Shown here: piece after piece, positions 9,213-18,620 of the stretch
Position numbering within the stretch: the stretch's first letter is position 1
How the letters are laid out: every line of letters starts with the position of its first letter
Assembly (NCBI RefSeq): GCF_024347595.1
Contig: NZ_AP025506.1
Location: 3,534,001 to 3,598,000, forward strand
Reading direction: 5' to 3'
DNA from: Vibrio pomeroyi
GTDB taxonomy: Bacteria; Pseudomonadota; Gammaproteobacteria; Enterobacterales; Vibrionaceae
DNA: 64,000 nucleotides
Made by a program: the position numbers and the translations under genes
Notes under the pieces: model-generated
What the model saw: the letters and a program-made list of their open reading frames with translations, nothing else
Database searches by the model: none
Told to the model about the DNA's origin: nothing

Positions 9213-10691
9213 ATGTTGGAGAAAAATTCGTGTTTTAGTGTGGATGAGTGGCTGTTCATACCCAATGAAGGACAGATTCTCTTTGCCAACAAAACAGTGA
9301 CCATTGATAAGCGCTTAACCAAGCTCTTGGAATTCCTGTGCCTTAACCCTGGGCAGACCCACACTCGTGACGAGCTCATCGACCACGTGTGGAGCGGTAT
9401 GATCCTCACAGACCAAGTGGTAACCCAAGCCGTCTTTGAGCTGCGTAAAGTCCTCAAGCAAAACTCAGAACAACACAGCAGCTACATCATTACTGTACCC
9501 AAGCGTGGTTATAAGTTCGAAGCCGATGTTATCCAAAGCAAGATCGAAACTGAACAAACGACAGAGCCAGAGCCTGTAGCGACAGAAAACACCACGCAGC
9601 CTTCACCATCGACGGCTACAGCACATCCCGAAGAACAAACGAAAGACACGAAACCCAGTAAAAGAAACCTGATGATTGGTTTGTTGCTTGGTGCGATTGT
9701 CGTTTTAGAGTCCGGCTATATCCTCTACTCAGCTACCAGCAGTACTAACAACAAAGAGGCAGCACCAACAACACAGCTCAGACATTATGAGTTTCGTTAT
9801 GTAGTGCTCGATATCAGTGATGATGTCAGAGCCGATCCTGTTCTCTACGGCACCGTCACCAAGTTTATTGAATACGTGAGTGCCTACAGTGGCATTCGTA
9901 TCGTACACAGTGAGCCATTACAGAAAATTGCTGCTATCAAGCTCACCTTTGGTACCAGTCCAAGTCGAGACGGTAAACACACGCGACTCACGATGCGTTA
10001 TCACAACAACATCTCTGATCGATCGCACCTCAACCGTCGTTACCCAACAGAACTACCAGAACTTCATCACACGCTTTATCGCATGGTCGATGACGTCTTA
10101 GATTCTCTGTACATCAAAGTACCCAAAGAAGAGCTCACAGAGAGTATTAGCCAGCTACCTACAGAAGACGAAGCGCTCAAGTACACACTCAGCGGGTTAG
10201 GTGTTTTGTATAACCGTGCAGAACTGCCAATGGTGATGGATTACTTTGAAAAAGCGCAGGAACTAGACCCTAGTAATGATTTTGTGTTCGTGGCGAACTA
10301 CATCGGCAAGATAATGAATACCTTTTACGCCTCATCAGGCAGTAAAAAGCAGGCCATTGCCCAGCTCAACCAAGATGCGAAGCCAAGGCTAGAGCGATTA
10401 TTGGCTGAAGGGAAGTTGGCACGCGCCTATGATGCCAACGCCATCATCGCCCTTTCTGAGGATGACCCAGAAAAAGCGATGAAGATCTTATTGTCGATGC
10501 CACCACAAAACCAATCGATACTGACCTATTTGTTGCTCGCTAAGGCTGAAGAGTCTCGTGGCAATGCCAGTGCTGCGAAAGAGCTCTATATCAAAGCGAC
10601 GCAAGGCAACTCTTCGCTTAAAGCAATACAACTCGCCTCACCTCTCTTCTTCGACAGTAATCTCGAACCTCTGCTTAAAGAGTTAGAGTGA
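9213..10691 (+). CDS. ToxR/CadC-family membrane-anchored transcriptional regulator
   Basis: A one-component regulator with a cytoplasmic DNA-binding domain and a periplasmic sensor. The first ~105 residues are an OmpR-type winged helix (KLLEFLCLNPGQTHTRDEL, VVTQAVFELRKVL, IITVPKRGYKF). A Thr/Pro/Glu-rich linker of ~45 residues follows, then one membrane span near residues 152-172 (MIGLLLGAIVVLESGYILY) and a periplasmic domain of ~310 residues whose end has TPR-like helices. The start is chosen for AGGAG six bases upstream (492 residues); an ATG 15 nt earlier is possible. No cad genes are adjacent, so CadC itself is unlikely and the target is unknown. Single gene with its own promoter region. 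Confidence 0.82.
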   Translation: MLEKNSCFSVDEWLFIPNEGQILFANKTVTIDKRLTKLLEFLCLNPGQTHTRDELIDHVWSGMILTDQVVTQAVFELRKVLKQNSEQHSSYIITVPKRGYKFEADVIQSKIETEQTTEPEPVATENTTQPSPSTATAHPEEQTKDTKPSKRNLMIGLLLGAIVVLESGYILYSATSSTNNKEAAPTTQLRHYEFRYVVLDISDDVRADPVLYGTVTKFIEYVSAYSGIRIVHSEPLQKIAAIKLTFGTSPSRDGKHTRLTMRYHNNISDRSHLNRRYPTELPELHHTLYRMVDDVLDSLYIKVPKEELTESISQLPTEDEALKYTLSGLGVLYNRAELPMVMDYFEKAQELDPSNDFVFVANYIGKIMNTFYASSGSKKQAIAQLNQDAKPRLERLLAEGKLARAYDANAIIALSEDDPEKAMKILLSMPPQNQSILTYLLLAKAEESRGNASAAKELYIKATQGNSSLKAIQLASPLFFDSNLEPLLKELE

Positions 10692-10730
10692 CAACCTGGC
10701 AAGGCTAGCCTCACGCCCCAGCAACGTTCA

Positions 10731-11516
10731 TCATTGGAGCATATCACCAGATAGTGCGTTGCTGTTTTTCAATTGGCTGTCTGGATCTTGTTCATATTCA
10801 TGTTCAAAAGACTGTTTGTCTTTCGTTAACTGCCTATCTAACAGGATATGGCAAATTTCGAGTGTCAGTCCAAACGCTAATGCAACGTACAAATAGCTTT
10901 TGTCCACATGTAACCCATACCCTTCTACAACCAGTAATCCACCGAGCAAAATCAGGAATAACAGCGCTAACAGCTTCAAGCCTGGGTAAGCCGTAATGGT
11001 TATCTGAATCTTCTCTGCCACCGCCAACATGATGATCGCAGAGATAACGATGGCTGCAATAATGATTTCGACATTGTGTACCAGTGCAACCGCAGTGATC
11101 ACTGAGTCAAACGAGAACACCGCATCAATTGCGATAATCTGCAGCACGATCATGGTGACACTATTCTCAAGCGCGCTTTTCTCCTTCTTCTCTTTTACTA
11201 GCAACCAGCCCAACAGCTCCTTAAAGCTCTTAACTAAAAGGAAGGCTCCACCAACAATTAAGATTAAGTCCTTGCCCGATAATCCTCGGTCAAACACCGT
11301 GACAAAGGGTTCAGTAAGCGACATTAGCCAAGTGACAGAAAACACCAAGCCAATACGGGTTAGCACGGCTAATCCAATACCAAGATTACGAATGCGACTT
11401 CTGAGCCTGACAGGCAGTTTCTCGACCAAGATGGAGATAAAGATAATGTTGTCGACACCGAGAATAACTTCGAGCAGCAAGAGCATGCTAAATGACGCGA
11501 TATAATCAACGTACAT
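10731..11516 (-). CDS. TerC-family integral membrane protein (YgdQ-like)
   Basis: A 261-residue membrane protein of the TerC/Alx group, whose studied members handle metal ions such as manganese or are linked to tellurite resistance. About seven hydrophobic segments are visible. The two diagnostic acidic motifs are in membrane segments: EVILGVDNIIF (residues 16-26) and IDAVFSFDSVITA. The C-terminal 40 residues are hydrophilic and acidic. It is convergent with the ToxR-like gene and has no operon partner. The manganese riboswitch often found before alx-type genes was not recognised upstream. Substrate unknown. Confidence 0.85.
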   Translation of the reverse strand: MYVDYIASFSMLLLLEVILGVDNIIFISILVEKLPVRLRSRIRNLGIGLAVLTRIGLVFSVTWLMSLTEPFVTVFDRGLSGKDLILIVGGAFLLVKSFKELLGWLLVKEKKEKSALENSVTMIVLQIIAIDAVFSFDSVITAVALVHNVEIIIAAIVISAIIMLAVAEKIQITITAYPGLKLLALLFLILLGGLLVVEGYGLHVDKSYLYVALAFGLTLEICHILLDRQLTKDKQSFEHEYEQDPDSQLKNSNALSGDMLQ

Positions 11517-11995
11517 AACGGCCTCTTCTTCGGGTTATTTTCAACCAAGCCAAAGAAGCTAAAGGTTCAACCATTAGCCAGAGCATCATTAATTGAACAA
11601 TAAATAGAGTCATCATAGTTATGACGGCTCCACGTTATTGCGCGCACCTAAAATGCCGTCTAAATAGCCCTGTTTTCTTAGCTTCATAAAGCAGAAGACA
11701 GCCAATTTTAAAGTAATCAGTATCATCAGAAATCTAACTCAGTAGTGAATGGCCGGCCATTCTACGAACTGGTCAAATAGCTTCATCATCAAAGCGTTAC
11801 CTATAGATAAAGACGATATAACAAGAATATAAAGCTATTTATATCAGCAAGTTAAAATCATTAACTGGCAGATAAGATACTACTTAGGTAATCAGAGACT
11901 GGAGAAATAGGCAGGAGAATAAAACGATAATGGTTTAATGATGTATTGAAAGTAGCACGCCATAATAATGCAGCCTCAACAATTCAGAGGTCACT
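11517..11995. other. Intergenic region between terC-like and mscS-like genes
   Basis: About 480 bp between divergent genes. I see no ORF or RNA gene. It is A/T-rich toward the right half and contains a perfect 14-bp palindrome, AATGGCCGGCCATT (11749-11762). Promoters for both flanking genes must lie here but are not obvious. Confidence 0.4.
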
Positions 11996-12601
11996 ATGCA
12001 AAGCTACATCGAAACCATTTTTATAACGCTTAAAGAGTACGATTTGCTGCTCGCTATGCTGTTCATCTTCATCTACTGGCTACTTAAACGCTCGACAGAG
12101 AAAGCCATCATCACCCTCGCGCAAAAGAAAACCGTCGACGCTACACGCACCGCTTTTATTAACCGCTGTTTTAGTATCATCTACTTCGGTTTCTTGTTCG
12201 CGACGTATTTGATTGTCAGTGGCATCGGTTACGGAAATTTTTCGATTTTTATCTCTTCGGTGTTCACCGTTATAGGCGTAGGTTTTATTGCTCAGTGGTC
12301 AATTTTAAGCAACATCACCGCCAGCTTTCTTATCTTCTTTGTGTTTCCTTACCGCATTGGGGATTCAATCATCGTCGCGGATGGAGACGGCATTGAAGGC
12401 AAGATATTAGACATAAAGATGTTCCATACCCTTATTCGACATCCAGAAGGAAACATCATTACTTACCCAAACTCTCTTCTACTGCAGAAAAGCGTGACCA
12501 AGGTGACCGGTAAGAATTTAAAATATGCGGCATCGACGCCCAAGAGAGCGATAAAAGACAAAGGTATGGATATCGAGAGTGTGATTGAAGCTAAGGTGTG
12601 A
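11996..12601 (+). CDS. Small MscS-type mechanosensitive channel
   Basis: A 201-residue membrane protein with the core of the small mechanosensitive channel family: two or three N-terminal spans (residues 17-33, 60-105), a pore-lining-like segment (VIGVGFIAQWSILSNITASFL), then the beta domain signature FPYRIGDSIIVADGDGIEGKI and ITYPNSLLLQKSV. It ends soon after the beta domain and lacks the long C-terminal domain of E. coli MscS (286 residues), so it is a minimal version. GAGGTC precedes the ATG. It is convergent with yhhQ. Whether it gates by tension is not shown. Confidence 0.82.
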   Translation: MQSYIETIFITLKEYDLLLAMLFIFIYWLLKRSTEKAIITLAQKKTVDATRTAFINRCFSIIYFGFLFATYLIVSGIGYGNFSIFISSVFTVIGVGFIAQWSILSNITASFLIFFVFPYRIGDSIIVADGDGIEGKILDIKMFHTLIRHPEGNIITYPNSLLLQKSVTKVTGKNLKYAASTPKRAIKDKGMDIESVIEAKV

Positions 12602-12661
12602 AATACAAGCGAGAAGGCGTGAAGTGCAAGTAAGAAAGCAGAAGATGAAAGAGCCTTGAAA

Positions 12662-12695
12662 CGCGGTTATCCCTAACAGTAAGGGAATAACCGCG
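12662..12695. terminator. Hairpin between mscS-like gene and yhhQ
   Basis: Long stem CGCGGTTAT...ATAACCGCG with an inner CCCT/AGGG pair; T tracts are short on both sides. It probably serves the convergent yhhQ and mscS-like transcripts. Confidence 0.55.
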
Positions 12696-12709
12696 CATTT
12701 CGATAGCAA

Positions 12710-13381
12710 CTAAGCGTTAACGCCTGTCGCTTTAAAGTCTGGGTTGACCGCAGTCAGCTTCTTAACAATGTAGTTCAGAAGCACGCCGTACATAGGAACG
12801 AACAAGCCTAAGCTGATGATAAGTTTGAAGCCGTAGTCGACTAAAGCAATCTCAGTCCAGTGCTCAGCCATAAATGGATCTGGGCTTTGGTAGAAAGCAA
12901 TCGCAAAGAAAGCGATGGTATCAATGGCATTACCGAATAACGTTGAACACGTAGGGGCAACCCACCACTGTTTAAGCTGACGTAAACGGTTGAAAACATG
13001 CACATCCAAAATCTGACCGAGCAAGTAAGCCATGAAGCTTGCCGCTGCGATACGTGCTACAAACAGGTTGAACTCACCTAATTGGCTAAAACCTTGGAAT
13101 GAGCCTTCGAAGAACACCACTGACAAAAAGTAAGAAACAGCCAGTGCAGGTAACATCACCAAGAAAATGATTTTACGAGCAAGCTGCGCACCAAAAATGC
13201 GTACAGTCAGATCGGTCGCTAGGAAGATAAACGGGAAAGTGAAAGCACCCCAAGTGGTGTGCATACCGAAAACGGTAAAAGGTAGCTGAACCAGATAGTT
13301 GCTTGACGCAATAATGACCAAATGGAACAAAACTAATAGTGCTAGGGCTTTGCGCTGTTGCGCAGGGGTAAAGTTACTCAT
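12710..13381 (-). CDS. yhhQ: Queuosine precursor transporter YhhQ
   Basis: Inner-membrane transporter of the COG1738 family that imports preQ0/preQ1 for queuosine tRNA modification. From the chosen ATG it has 223 residues, close to E. coli YhhQ (221), with shared stretches LVQLPFTVFGMHTTWGAFTF, FIFLATDLTVRIFGA and LGQILDVHVFNRLRQ; about six spans. A longer in-frame reading begins inside the riboswitch and is rejected. AAGG lies 8 nt before the ATG and forms the end of an apparent preQ1-I riboswitch (13388-13423). A promoter at 13514-13541 and a PurR box at 13555-13570 lie upstream, so both purine status and preQ1 may control it. Confidence 0.95.
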   Translation of the reverse strand: MSNFTPAQQRKALALLVLFHLVIIASSNYLVQLPFTVFGMHTTWGAFTFPFIFLATDLTVRIFGAQLARKIIFLVMLPALAVSYFLSVVFFEGSFQGFSQLGEFNLFVARIAAASFMAYLLGQILDVHVFNRLRQLKQWWVAPTCSTLFGNAIDTIAFFAIAFYQSPDPFMAEHWTEIALVDYGFKLIISLGLFVPMYGVLLNYIVKKLTAVNPDFKATGVNA

Positions 13382-13387
13382 GCTGTA

Positions 13388-13423
13388 CCTTTTTAGTTTG
13401 GTTTGGGGGTGAGGGAACCCAAA
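13388..13423 (-). promoter_or_regulatory. preQ1-I riboswitch in the yhhQ leader
   Basis: On the minus strand a stem TTTGGG / CCCAAA closes a short loop containing TTCCCTCACC, followed by an A-rich tail CCAAACTAAAAAGG. This is the layout of preQ1-I aptamers (compare the Thermoanaerobacter type: CTGGG, loop, CCCAG, A-rich tail ending AAGG). The final AGG, expected to pair with loop C residues in the pseudoknot, is also the ribosome-binding site of yhhQ, suggesting translational repression when preQ1 is bound. The motif is seen; ligand binding is inferred from the motif plus the queuosine-precursor transporter downstream. Confidence 0.8.
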
Positions 13424-13513
13424 TCGAGTCATTTCTTCTAATAAACCAAGAAAGCTCTTACCAATAATGTGAATTAAAAATGTATCTATAATTTGCTCTA
13501 TTGAGCGGCGGGC

Positions 13514-13541
13514 GATTATACATTAATCAATATTGGCTGCA
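13514..13541 (-). promoter_or_regulatory. yhhQ promoter
   Basis: Minus-strand -35 TTGCAG (13536-13541), 16-bp spacer, perfect -10 TATAAT (13514-13519), about 90 bp upstream of the riboswitch. Confidence 0.6.
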
Positions 13542-13554
13542 ATGGTGAGAACAG

Positions 13555-13570
13555 ACGCAAACGTTTATTC
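13555..13570. promoter_or_regulatory. PurR box upstream of yhhQ
   Basis: ACGCAAACGTTTATTC matches 12 consecutive bases of the PurR consensus ACGCAAACGTTTGCGT and resembles the purE operator at 49862-49877. It lies 14 bp upstream of the yhhQ -35. From memory, yhhQ is a predicted PurR target in enterobacteria too. Confidence 0.65.
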
Positions 13571-13592
13571 TCACTTTTATTGGTGAATGGCG

Positions 13593-13904
13593 TTAGAAAC
13601 CGCGCTTGAAAAGCGTTGCGAGATAATCAAACTCTTCTCGGCTCTCTTCCGCGTTCAACGACTCAAACCAGATTGATTCGCTGTAATGTTCAGACTTTAA
13701 AAACATCTTACAATCTTCAAAATCGATCAACCAAGAGTGCATGTCAGCGTCCCATTGCTTTTCAACTACAGAAGCGGACAACAATGCCACCAGCTTTTCA
13801 CCTAACACTTCGTAAGAATCAAAATCAAAACTTGGAGACGTAATCAATAAACGCCCTTCCTCAGCCAAATACTCTCTTAAGCCAAATTCTGTTTGTGTTG
13901 TCAT
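13593..13904 (-). CDS. Small acidic protein, DUF3630-like
   Basis: A 103-residue soluble acidic protein without signal peptide or membrane segment. It has Phe, Asp and Glu clusters (SFDFDSYE, WLIDFEDCKMFLKSEHYSESIWFE) and resembles the DUF3630 group of Vibrio and Shewanella; that assignment is from memory and tentative. It lies 65 nt downstream of recQ in the same direction and may share its transcript. No catalytic motif is visible and I cannot assign a function. Confidence 0.7.
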   Translation of the reverse strand: MTTQTEFGLREYLAEEGRLLITSPSFDFDSYEVLGEKLVALLSASVVEKQWDADMHSWLIDFEDCKMFLKSEHYSESIWFESLNAEESREEFDYLATLFKRGF

Positions 13905-13969
13905 GTCCCTATAAACCTTATTCTTTTTCTATGATCTAACCGTTTTTAGAAGCTAAACGATTCTGCAAA

Positions 13970-15808
13970 CTAGCCGTGTGTCGTGATGTGTTCTTGAATC
14001 AAATCTAAGAATGGGTCCGCGTACTTATCGAGTTTACGCTGACCAACACCGTTTACTGCCAGCATCTCACCGTATGAGGTAGGCAGCACTTCAGCCATAT
14101 CAATCAGAGTAGCGTCACTGAATACTACATAAGGTGGCAAACCATCTTCATCTGCAATCGACTTACGCAGCTTACGCAGTTTGGCAAACAGCTTCTTATC
14201 GTAGTTCTTGCTGCTGAGTTTATCGGACTTAGCATTACGCACCGCCGTATCCAAACGAGGCACAGCCAATTCTAAAGACATCTCACCACGCAGTAGCGGA
14301 CGTGCTTCTTCTGTTAGCTGTAATGTCGAGTTACGGGTGATGTTCTGGAACAGCAAACCTTTGTGAATCAGCTGACGGAAGATACTGATCCAGTAATCAT
14401 GACTGTGGTCGCGACCAATGCCGTAAGTTGAGAGCTTGTCGTGACCATTATCGCGCACACGGATGTTCTGCATGCCACGCATCACTTCCACCACATAACC
14501 CATACCAAACGACTGATTCACACGGTACACACAAGACAACGCCTTCTGCGCCTCTTGGGTTGCATCAAAGTGTTTTGGTGGGTCGAGGCAGATATCGCAG
14601 TTGCCACATTGCTTCTCACGATATTCGCCAAAGTAGTTGAGCAGAACCTGACGACGACAAGTTTGCGCTTCAGCAAAGGCACTCATCGCATTCAGTTTGT
14701 GCATCTCCACTTGTTTTTGTGGGCCCTCTTCTTTCTCATCCAGCATACGACGCAGCCAACCCATATCAGCCGGGTCAAACAGCATCATAGCTTCAGCAGG
14801 CAAGCCATCACGACCAGCACGGCCAGTCTCTTGATAGTAAGACTCAATGTTACGTGGAATATCAAAGTGCACCACAAAGCGAACGTTGGGTTTGTTGATA
14901 CCCATACCAAACGCCACGGTCGCGACCACGATCTGGATATCATCACGTTGGAAGGCTTCTTGAACATAAGCGCGCTCATCAGTGTCCATACCTGCGTGAT
15001 AACCCGCAGCACGAATACCATTGTTACAAAGCTTCTCAGTCACCATCTCTACTTTCTTACGGCTACCACAATAGATGATGCCACAATTACCCTTCTGTGT
15101 TTCTAAGTAGCGAACCACCTGTGAAACGGGCTTATGCTTCTCAACGAGATTGTAGCGAATGTTAGGACGGTCAAAGCTGCCCAAGTAGGTATGCGGTTCC
15201 ACTAGCTGCAGGCGCGAGATAATGTCCTTGCGCGTTGCATCGTCGGCGGTTGCCGTCAGCGCCATATAAGGCACGTGCGGGAAATATTGTTTAAGTTGAC
15301 CTAATGATGCGTATTCCGGACGGAAGTCATGCCCCCATTGAGAGATACAGTGAGCTTCATCCACCGCAATCATCGAAAGCGGTAAACCTTGAAGACGTTC
15401 GATAAAATCGCGCATCAACACACGCTCTGGCGACACGTAAACCATCTTTAACTGGCCTGAGTTCATGCGATTAAACACACTCATCAGCTGGTCACGTGGC
15501 ATTGAAGAGTTGATACACTCAGCCGCAACACCGTTCGCCTTCAATTGATCGACCTGGTCTTTCATCAGCGAGATCAGCGGTGAGATAACCAGAGTGAGCC
15601 CTTCACGAACCAAAGCAGGAATCTGGTAACACAGTGACTTACCACCACCGGTTGGCATTATCACCAAGCTGTCTCTGCCTTCAACGGCCAGATCAATGAC
15701 CTCTTGCTGACCATCGCGAAAGCTTTGATAGCCAAACACATCTTGGAGGATGTTTTGCGCATCATTCGCGGGAGTCGGTATTTGCTCAGCAATCAGAGTG
15801 GCGGTCAT
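13970..15808 (-). CDS. recQ: ATP-dependent DNA helicase RecQ
   Basis: 3'-5' DNA helicase of the RecF recombination pathway. From the chosen ATG (AGGA 7 nt upstream) it is 612 residues; E. coli RecQ is 609. Motifs: [14 protein letters not shown], Walker [17 protein letters not shown] ([18 protein letters not shown]), SATAD-like LTATADDAT, QxxGRAGRDG, the RecQ zinc site (C...CGNCDIC) and a C-terminal HRDC domain ([18 protein letters not shown]). The ORF could extend 53 codons upstream, but the extra part is unlike the family and overlaps the rarD promoter region. Divergent from rarD. Confidence 0.96.
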   Translation of the reverse strand: MTATLIAEQIPTPANDAQNILQDVFGYQSFRDGQQEVIDLAVEGRDSLVIMPTGGGKSLCYQIPALVREGLTLVISPLISLMKDQVDQLKANGVAAECINSSMPRDQLMSVFNRMNSGQLKMVYVSPERVLMRDFIERLQGLPLSMIAVDEAHCISQWGHDFRPEYASLGQLKQYFPHVPYMALTATADDATRKDIISRLQLVEPHTYLGSFDRPNIRYNLVEKHKPVSQVVRYLETQKGNCGIIYCGSRKKVEMVTEKLCNNGIRAAGYHAGMDTDERAYVQEAFQRDDIQIVVATVAFGMGINKPNVRFVVHFDIPRNIESYYQETGRAGRDGLPAEAMMLFDPADMGWLRRMLDEKEEGPQKQVEMHKLNAMSAFAEAQTCRRQVLLNYFGEYREKQCGNCDICLDPPKHFDATQEAQKALSCVYRVNQSFGMGYVVEVMRGMQNIRVRDNGHDKLSTYGIGRDHSHDYWISIFRQLIHKGLLFQNITRNSTLQLTEEARPLLRGEMSLELAVPRLDTAVRNAKSDKLSSKNYDKKLFAKLRKLRKSIADEDGLPPYVVFSDATLIDMAEVLPTSYGEMLAVNGVGQRKLDKYADPFLDLIQEHITTHG

Positions 15809-15987
15809 TATGGTTCCTAATCGAGGTATGAAATCAGCAAGCATCATTCGCAAGCAAGTCGCACATTGTAGAGGGGAACGCTGGCGAATTAAACCGCAAA
15901 TTGTTAGGTGAAAAGGGTTAACGCTCCTATACTGACCAACTCTCTTATAAATCTTATTAATAAGCACTCAGTGCTAGAGAAAGATGC

Positions 15988-16896
15988 ATGACACAAGAAG
16001 AACAACAACGTACGCGCCAAGGAATTTTGCTTGCAGTTGGTGCCTACACGATGTGGGGTATCGCCCCTATATATTTCAAATCTTTAAGTGAAGTTTCCCC
16101 ATTTGAGATTCTCAGCCACCGTGTAGTATGGTCTTTTTTCCTACTCGCTTTTTTACTACACGTAAGCCGCAGTTGGCGTAAAGTGCGCGACACCCTCACC
16201 TCAAAGCCAAAAATGCTCTATTTGGTGGCGACCTCTATCTTGGTGGGGGCTAACTGGCTGATCTTTATCTGGGCGGTAAACTCCAATCACATGCTCGATG
16301 CCAGTTTAGGGTATTACATCAACCCACTGATTAACGTGTTGCTCGGGATGTTCTTCCTTGGTGAACGTTTACGTAAGCTTCAATGGTTTGCAGTCGCCCT
16401 TGCGGCAATTGGCGTGATCATTCAATTGATCGCGTTTGGCTCAGTGCCAGTCGTTGCCATTGCCCTAGCCTTCAGCTTTGGTTTCTATGGCCTACTGCGT
16501 AAGAAGGTCAGCTTAGAAGCGCAGACTGGCTTATTCATTGAAACATTAGTGATGCTACCTATCGCCGCAACATACTTGTTGTTTATTGCAGACAGCCCAA
16601 CCTCAGATTTTTCGATGAACCCGATGCAACTCAATCTATTACTGATTGCAGCAGGTGTTATCACCACGGTTCCGCTGCTTTGTTTTACTGGCGCAGCAAC
16701 CCGCCTGAAGCTATCGACACTCGGCTTCTTCCAGTACATCGGTCCTAGCCTGATGTTCTTGTTGGCGGTTCTTATCTATGGTGAAGCCTTTACCAGTGAC
16801 AAAGCGGTCACCTTCGCCTTCATCTGGGGCGCTCTGGTTATCTTTAGCTTTGATGGTCTGCGCCACAGCAAAAAGAACAAGCGCGCGAAACAGTAG
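15988..16896 (+). CDS. rarD: RarD-type EamA transporter
   Basis: A 302-residue inner-membrane protein of the drug/metabolite transporter superfamily with about ten spans. The N-terminus (GILLAVGAYTMWGIAPIYFKSL, FEILSHRVVWSFFLL) and LGYYINPLINVLLGMFFLGE are diagnostic of RarD; two EamA repeats are visible. The C-terminus is basic (KKNKRAKQ). The substrate of RarD proteins is not settled. It is divergent from recQ and ends at a terminator just before the AraC gene. Confidence 0.88.
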   Translation: MTQEEQQRTRQGILLAVGAYTMWGIAPIYFKSLSEVSPFEILSHRVVWSFFLLAFLLHVSRSWRKVRDTLTSKPKMLYLVATSILVGANWLIFIWAVNSNHMLDASLGYYINPLINVLLGMFFLGERLRKLQWFAVALAAIGVIIQLIAFGSVPVVAIALAFSFGFYGLLRKKVSLEAQTGLFIETLVMLPIAATYLLFIADSPTSDFSMNPMQLNLLLIAAGVITTVPLLCFTGAATRLKLSTLGFFQYIGPSLMFLLAVLIYGEAFTSDKAVTFAFIWGALVIFSFDGLRHSKKNKRAKQ

Positions 16897-16937
16897 CACT
16901 GATCGTTTTTTACAAGACAATCTATAAATACAGAGAT

Positions 16938-16977
16938 AAGCTTGGTTGAATTGATGATAATTTAACCAAGCTTTTTT
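16938..16977 (+). terminator. Terminator of rarD abutting the AraC gene
   Basis: Perfect stem AAGCTTGGTT / AACCAAGCTT, 16-nt loop, then TTTTTT. The T tract ends 6 nt before the ATG of the AraC-type gene. Confidence 0.85.
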
Positions 16978-16982
16978 ATGCC

Positions 16983-17777
16983 ATGGATAAAGTCCACTAC
17001 TACTCGACACCTAGCCAAGATATCAGCCTGATCCAAGCCCAATACCAAGAGTTTGCCTTTCAACGCCACTATCATTTGGACTTTCACATCGGCCTAATCA
17101 CTCAGGGTCAGCAAAAGTTTGTCTATAAAGGGACGAGCTACCACGCTGGCGCAGGACAAGTGGTGATGATGCCACCTGATGAACTGCACGATGGCCATTC
17201 AAAGCTAGAATCTGGCTACCAAGTGAGTGTGTTTGCTGTCTCGCCGCAATGGTTGGGCGATCTTGCCGATCACAGAGAAAATGGTCACGCTTTAAGCTTT
17301 TCTGAGTTGATCCTCTCCGATCAAGCGACTTTTTTACAATTGTGCAACCTTCATGGGCTGCTTATCAATCCAAACATCAGTCAACTCGCTCAAGATTGCC
17401 TACCGTTCGAAGGTTTTTCGACAATAGTTGATCGTTACGCGCAGTTTGGATCGAAAACTCAGGTGCAACTTGGTACTCAGTCGGTTAACACGCTCAAAGA
17501 CTATTTGATGGCAAACCTCGACCAACCGGTACGCCTAGAGCAACTGTCTGAACTGTGCGATCTCACCACCACACAATTTCAACGCCACTTTAAGAACAAA
17601 ATGGGCATTACCCCTTATGCTTGGCTAAGCCGTTTACGTATGGAGCAAGGCATGCGACTGATTAAGTCAGGTGTGGGCGGCACCGAGGTCGCTCATCAAG
17701 TCGGTTTTTACGATCAAGCCCATTTCTCAAAGGCATTTAAGACCGCATTTGGTGTTTCTCCGTCGAAAATTAACTAA
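16983..17777 (+). CDS. AraC-family transcriptional regulator
   Basis: A 264-residue regulator with an N-terminal cupin sensing domain (HYHLDFHIGLITQGQQKFVYKG, VVMMPPDELHDGH) and two C-terminal helix-turn-helix motifs (LEQLSELCDLTTTQFQRHFK and VAHQVGFYDQAHFSKAFKTA). It is followed after 89 nt by a LysE-family exporter in the same direction, the usual pairing of an AraC sensor with an amino-acid exporter, so the exporter is the likely target. The ATG is only 6 nt after the rarD terminator and no ribosome site is visible, so initiation may be leaderless or read-through dependent. Confidence 0.85.
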   Translation: MDKVHYYSTPSQDISLIQAQYQEFAFQRHYHLDFHIGLITQGQQKFVYKGTSYHAGAGQVVMMPPDELHDGHSKLESGYQVSVFAVSPQWLGDLADHRENGHALSFSELILSDQATFLQLCNLHGLLINPNISQLAQDCLPFEGFSTIVDRYAQFGSKTQVQLGTQSVNTLKDYLMANLDQPVRLEQLSELCDLTTTQFQRHFKNKMGITPYAWLSRLRMEQGMRLIKSGVGGTEVAHQVGFYDQAHFSKAFKTAFGVSPSKIN

Positions 17778-17866
17778 GTGTTGATAATTTACAATTGAGA
17801 GATTCGAAATCACGGTAAGCTGCGCTCAACAACTCTCAACAGAACAGCCCAGTTATTGGAACAGAT

Positions 17867-18529
17867 ATGAATGAAGTCACCATATTAGTCACCCTCGCCT
17901 CTATCCACTTTATTGCCTTGATGAGCCCAGGCCCTGACTTTGCCCTTGTGGTACAAAACGCAACACGCCACGGACGACAAACTGGCTTATACATTGCTCT
18001 GGGATTATCTTGCGGGATCTTGCTGCATTCATTATTGAGCCTGACGGGCATCAGTTATCTGGTTCATCAGCACCCAACTCTTTTCGCCACCATACAGTTA
18101 GCTGGCGGTAGCTACTTATTATATCTCGGTTTTGGTGCGCTAAAGGCAACTTGGCAGATCATTACTCATCACGAAGATGAGACCAATCCTGTCGATTCAA
18201 AGGATCTGATTCTCACCAATAAACGTCAGGCCTTTTCGAAAGGGTTTGCGACTAACATTTTGAACCCAAAGGCCTTAGTTTTTTTCATCAGTTTGATGTC
18301 GAGCTTAGTTCCTGCAGACATGTCGCTGTCGGGCAAAGGCCTTGCTTTGATCATCTTATTCGGCCTTTCGCTCTTCTGGTTCTCGCTATTGGCGTGGATG
18401 CTTTCGACTAAAACTCTACAAAAGAAACTTAGTGAAGCAACGGTCTACATTGATGGCTTGTGTGGCGTGCTATTCAGCCTGATTGGCCTAAGTATTCTTT
18501 GGCAGTCGCTGTCTGGTTTAATCGCTTAA
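17867..18529 (+). CDS. LysE/RhtB-family amino-acid exporter
   Basis: A 220-residue membrane protein with six predicted spans. The family signature MSPGPDFALVVQNATRHGRQTGLYIALGL covers residues ~20-48 and ATNILNPKALVFFISL is in the middle. Members export amino acids such as homoserine, threonine or lysine; the substrate here is unknown. The upstream AraC gene is its probable regulator. No terminator is obvious before ggt, 91 nt downstream. Confidence 0.88.
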   Translation: MNEVTILVTLASIHFIALMSPGPDFALVVQNATRHGRQTGLYIALGLSCGILLHSLLSLTGISYLVHQHPTLFATIQLAGGSYLLYLGFGALKATWQIITHHEDETNPVDSKDLILTNKRQAFSKGFATNILNPKALVFFISLMSSLVPADMSLSGKGLALIILFGLSLFWFSLLAWMLSTKTLQKKLSEATVYIDGLCGVLFSLIGLSILWQSLSGLIA

Positions 18530-18620
18530 ATTCGAATCAAGATTACAATTCGTTAACAACGTACTGGCTATCTTATCTTTCCACTGCCAATCTAGCTCTG
18601 CATATTAAAAGGAGAAGATC

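Noticed and set aside
11517-11640. Manganese (yybP-ykoY) riboswitch upstream of the TerC-like gene
   Set aside because: The conserved aptamer strings of that class were not found.
13382-13432. 17-codon N-terminal extension of YhhQ
   Set aside because: It would translate through the preQ1-I riboswitch; the internal ATG gives the family length and has the ribosome site.
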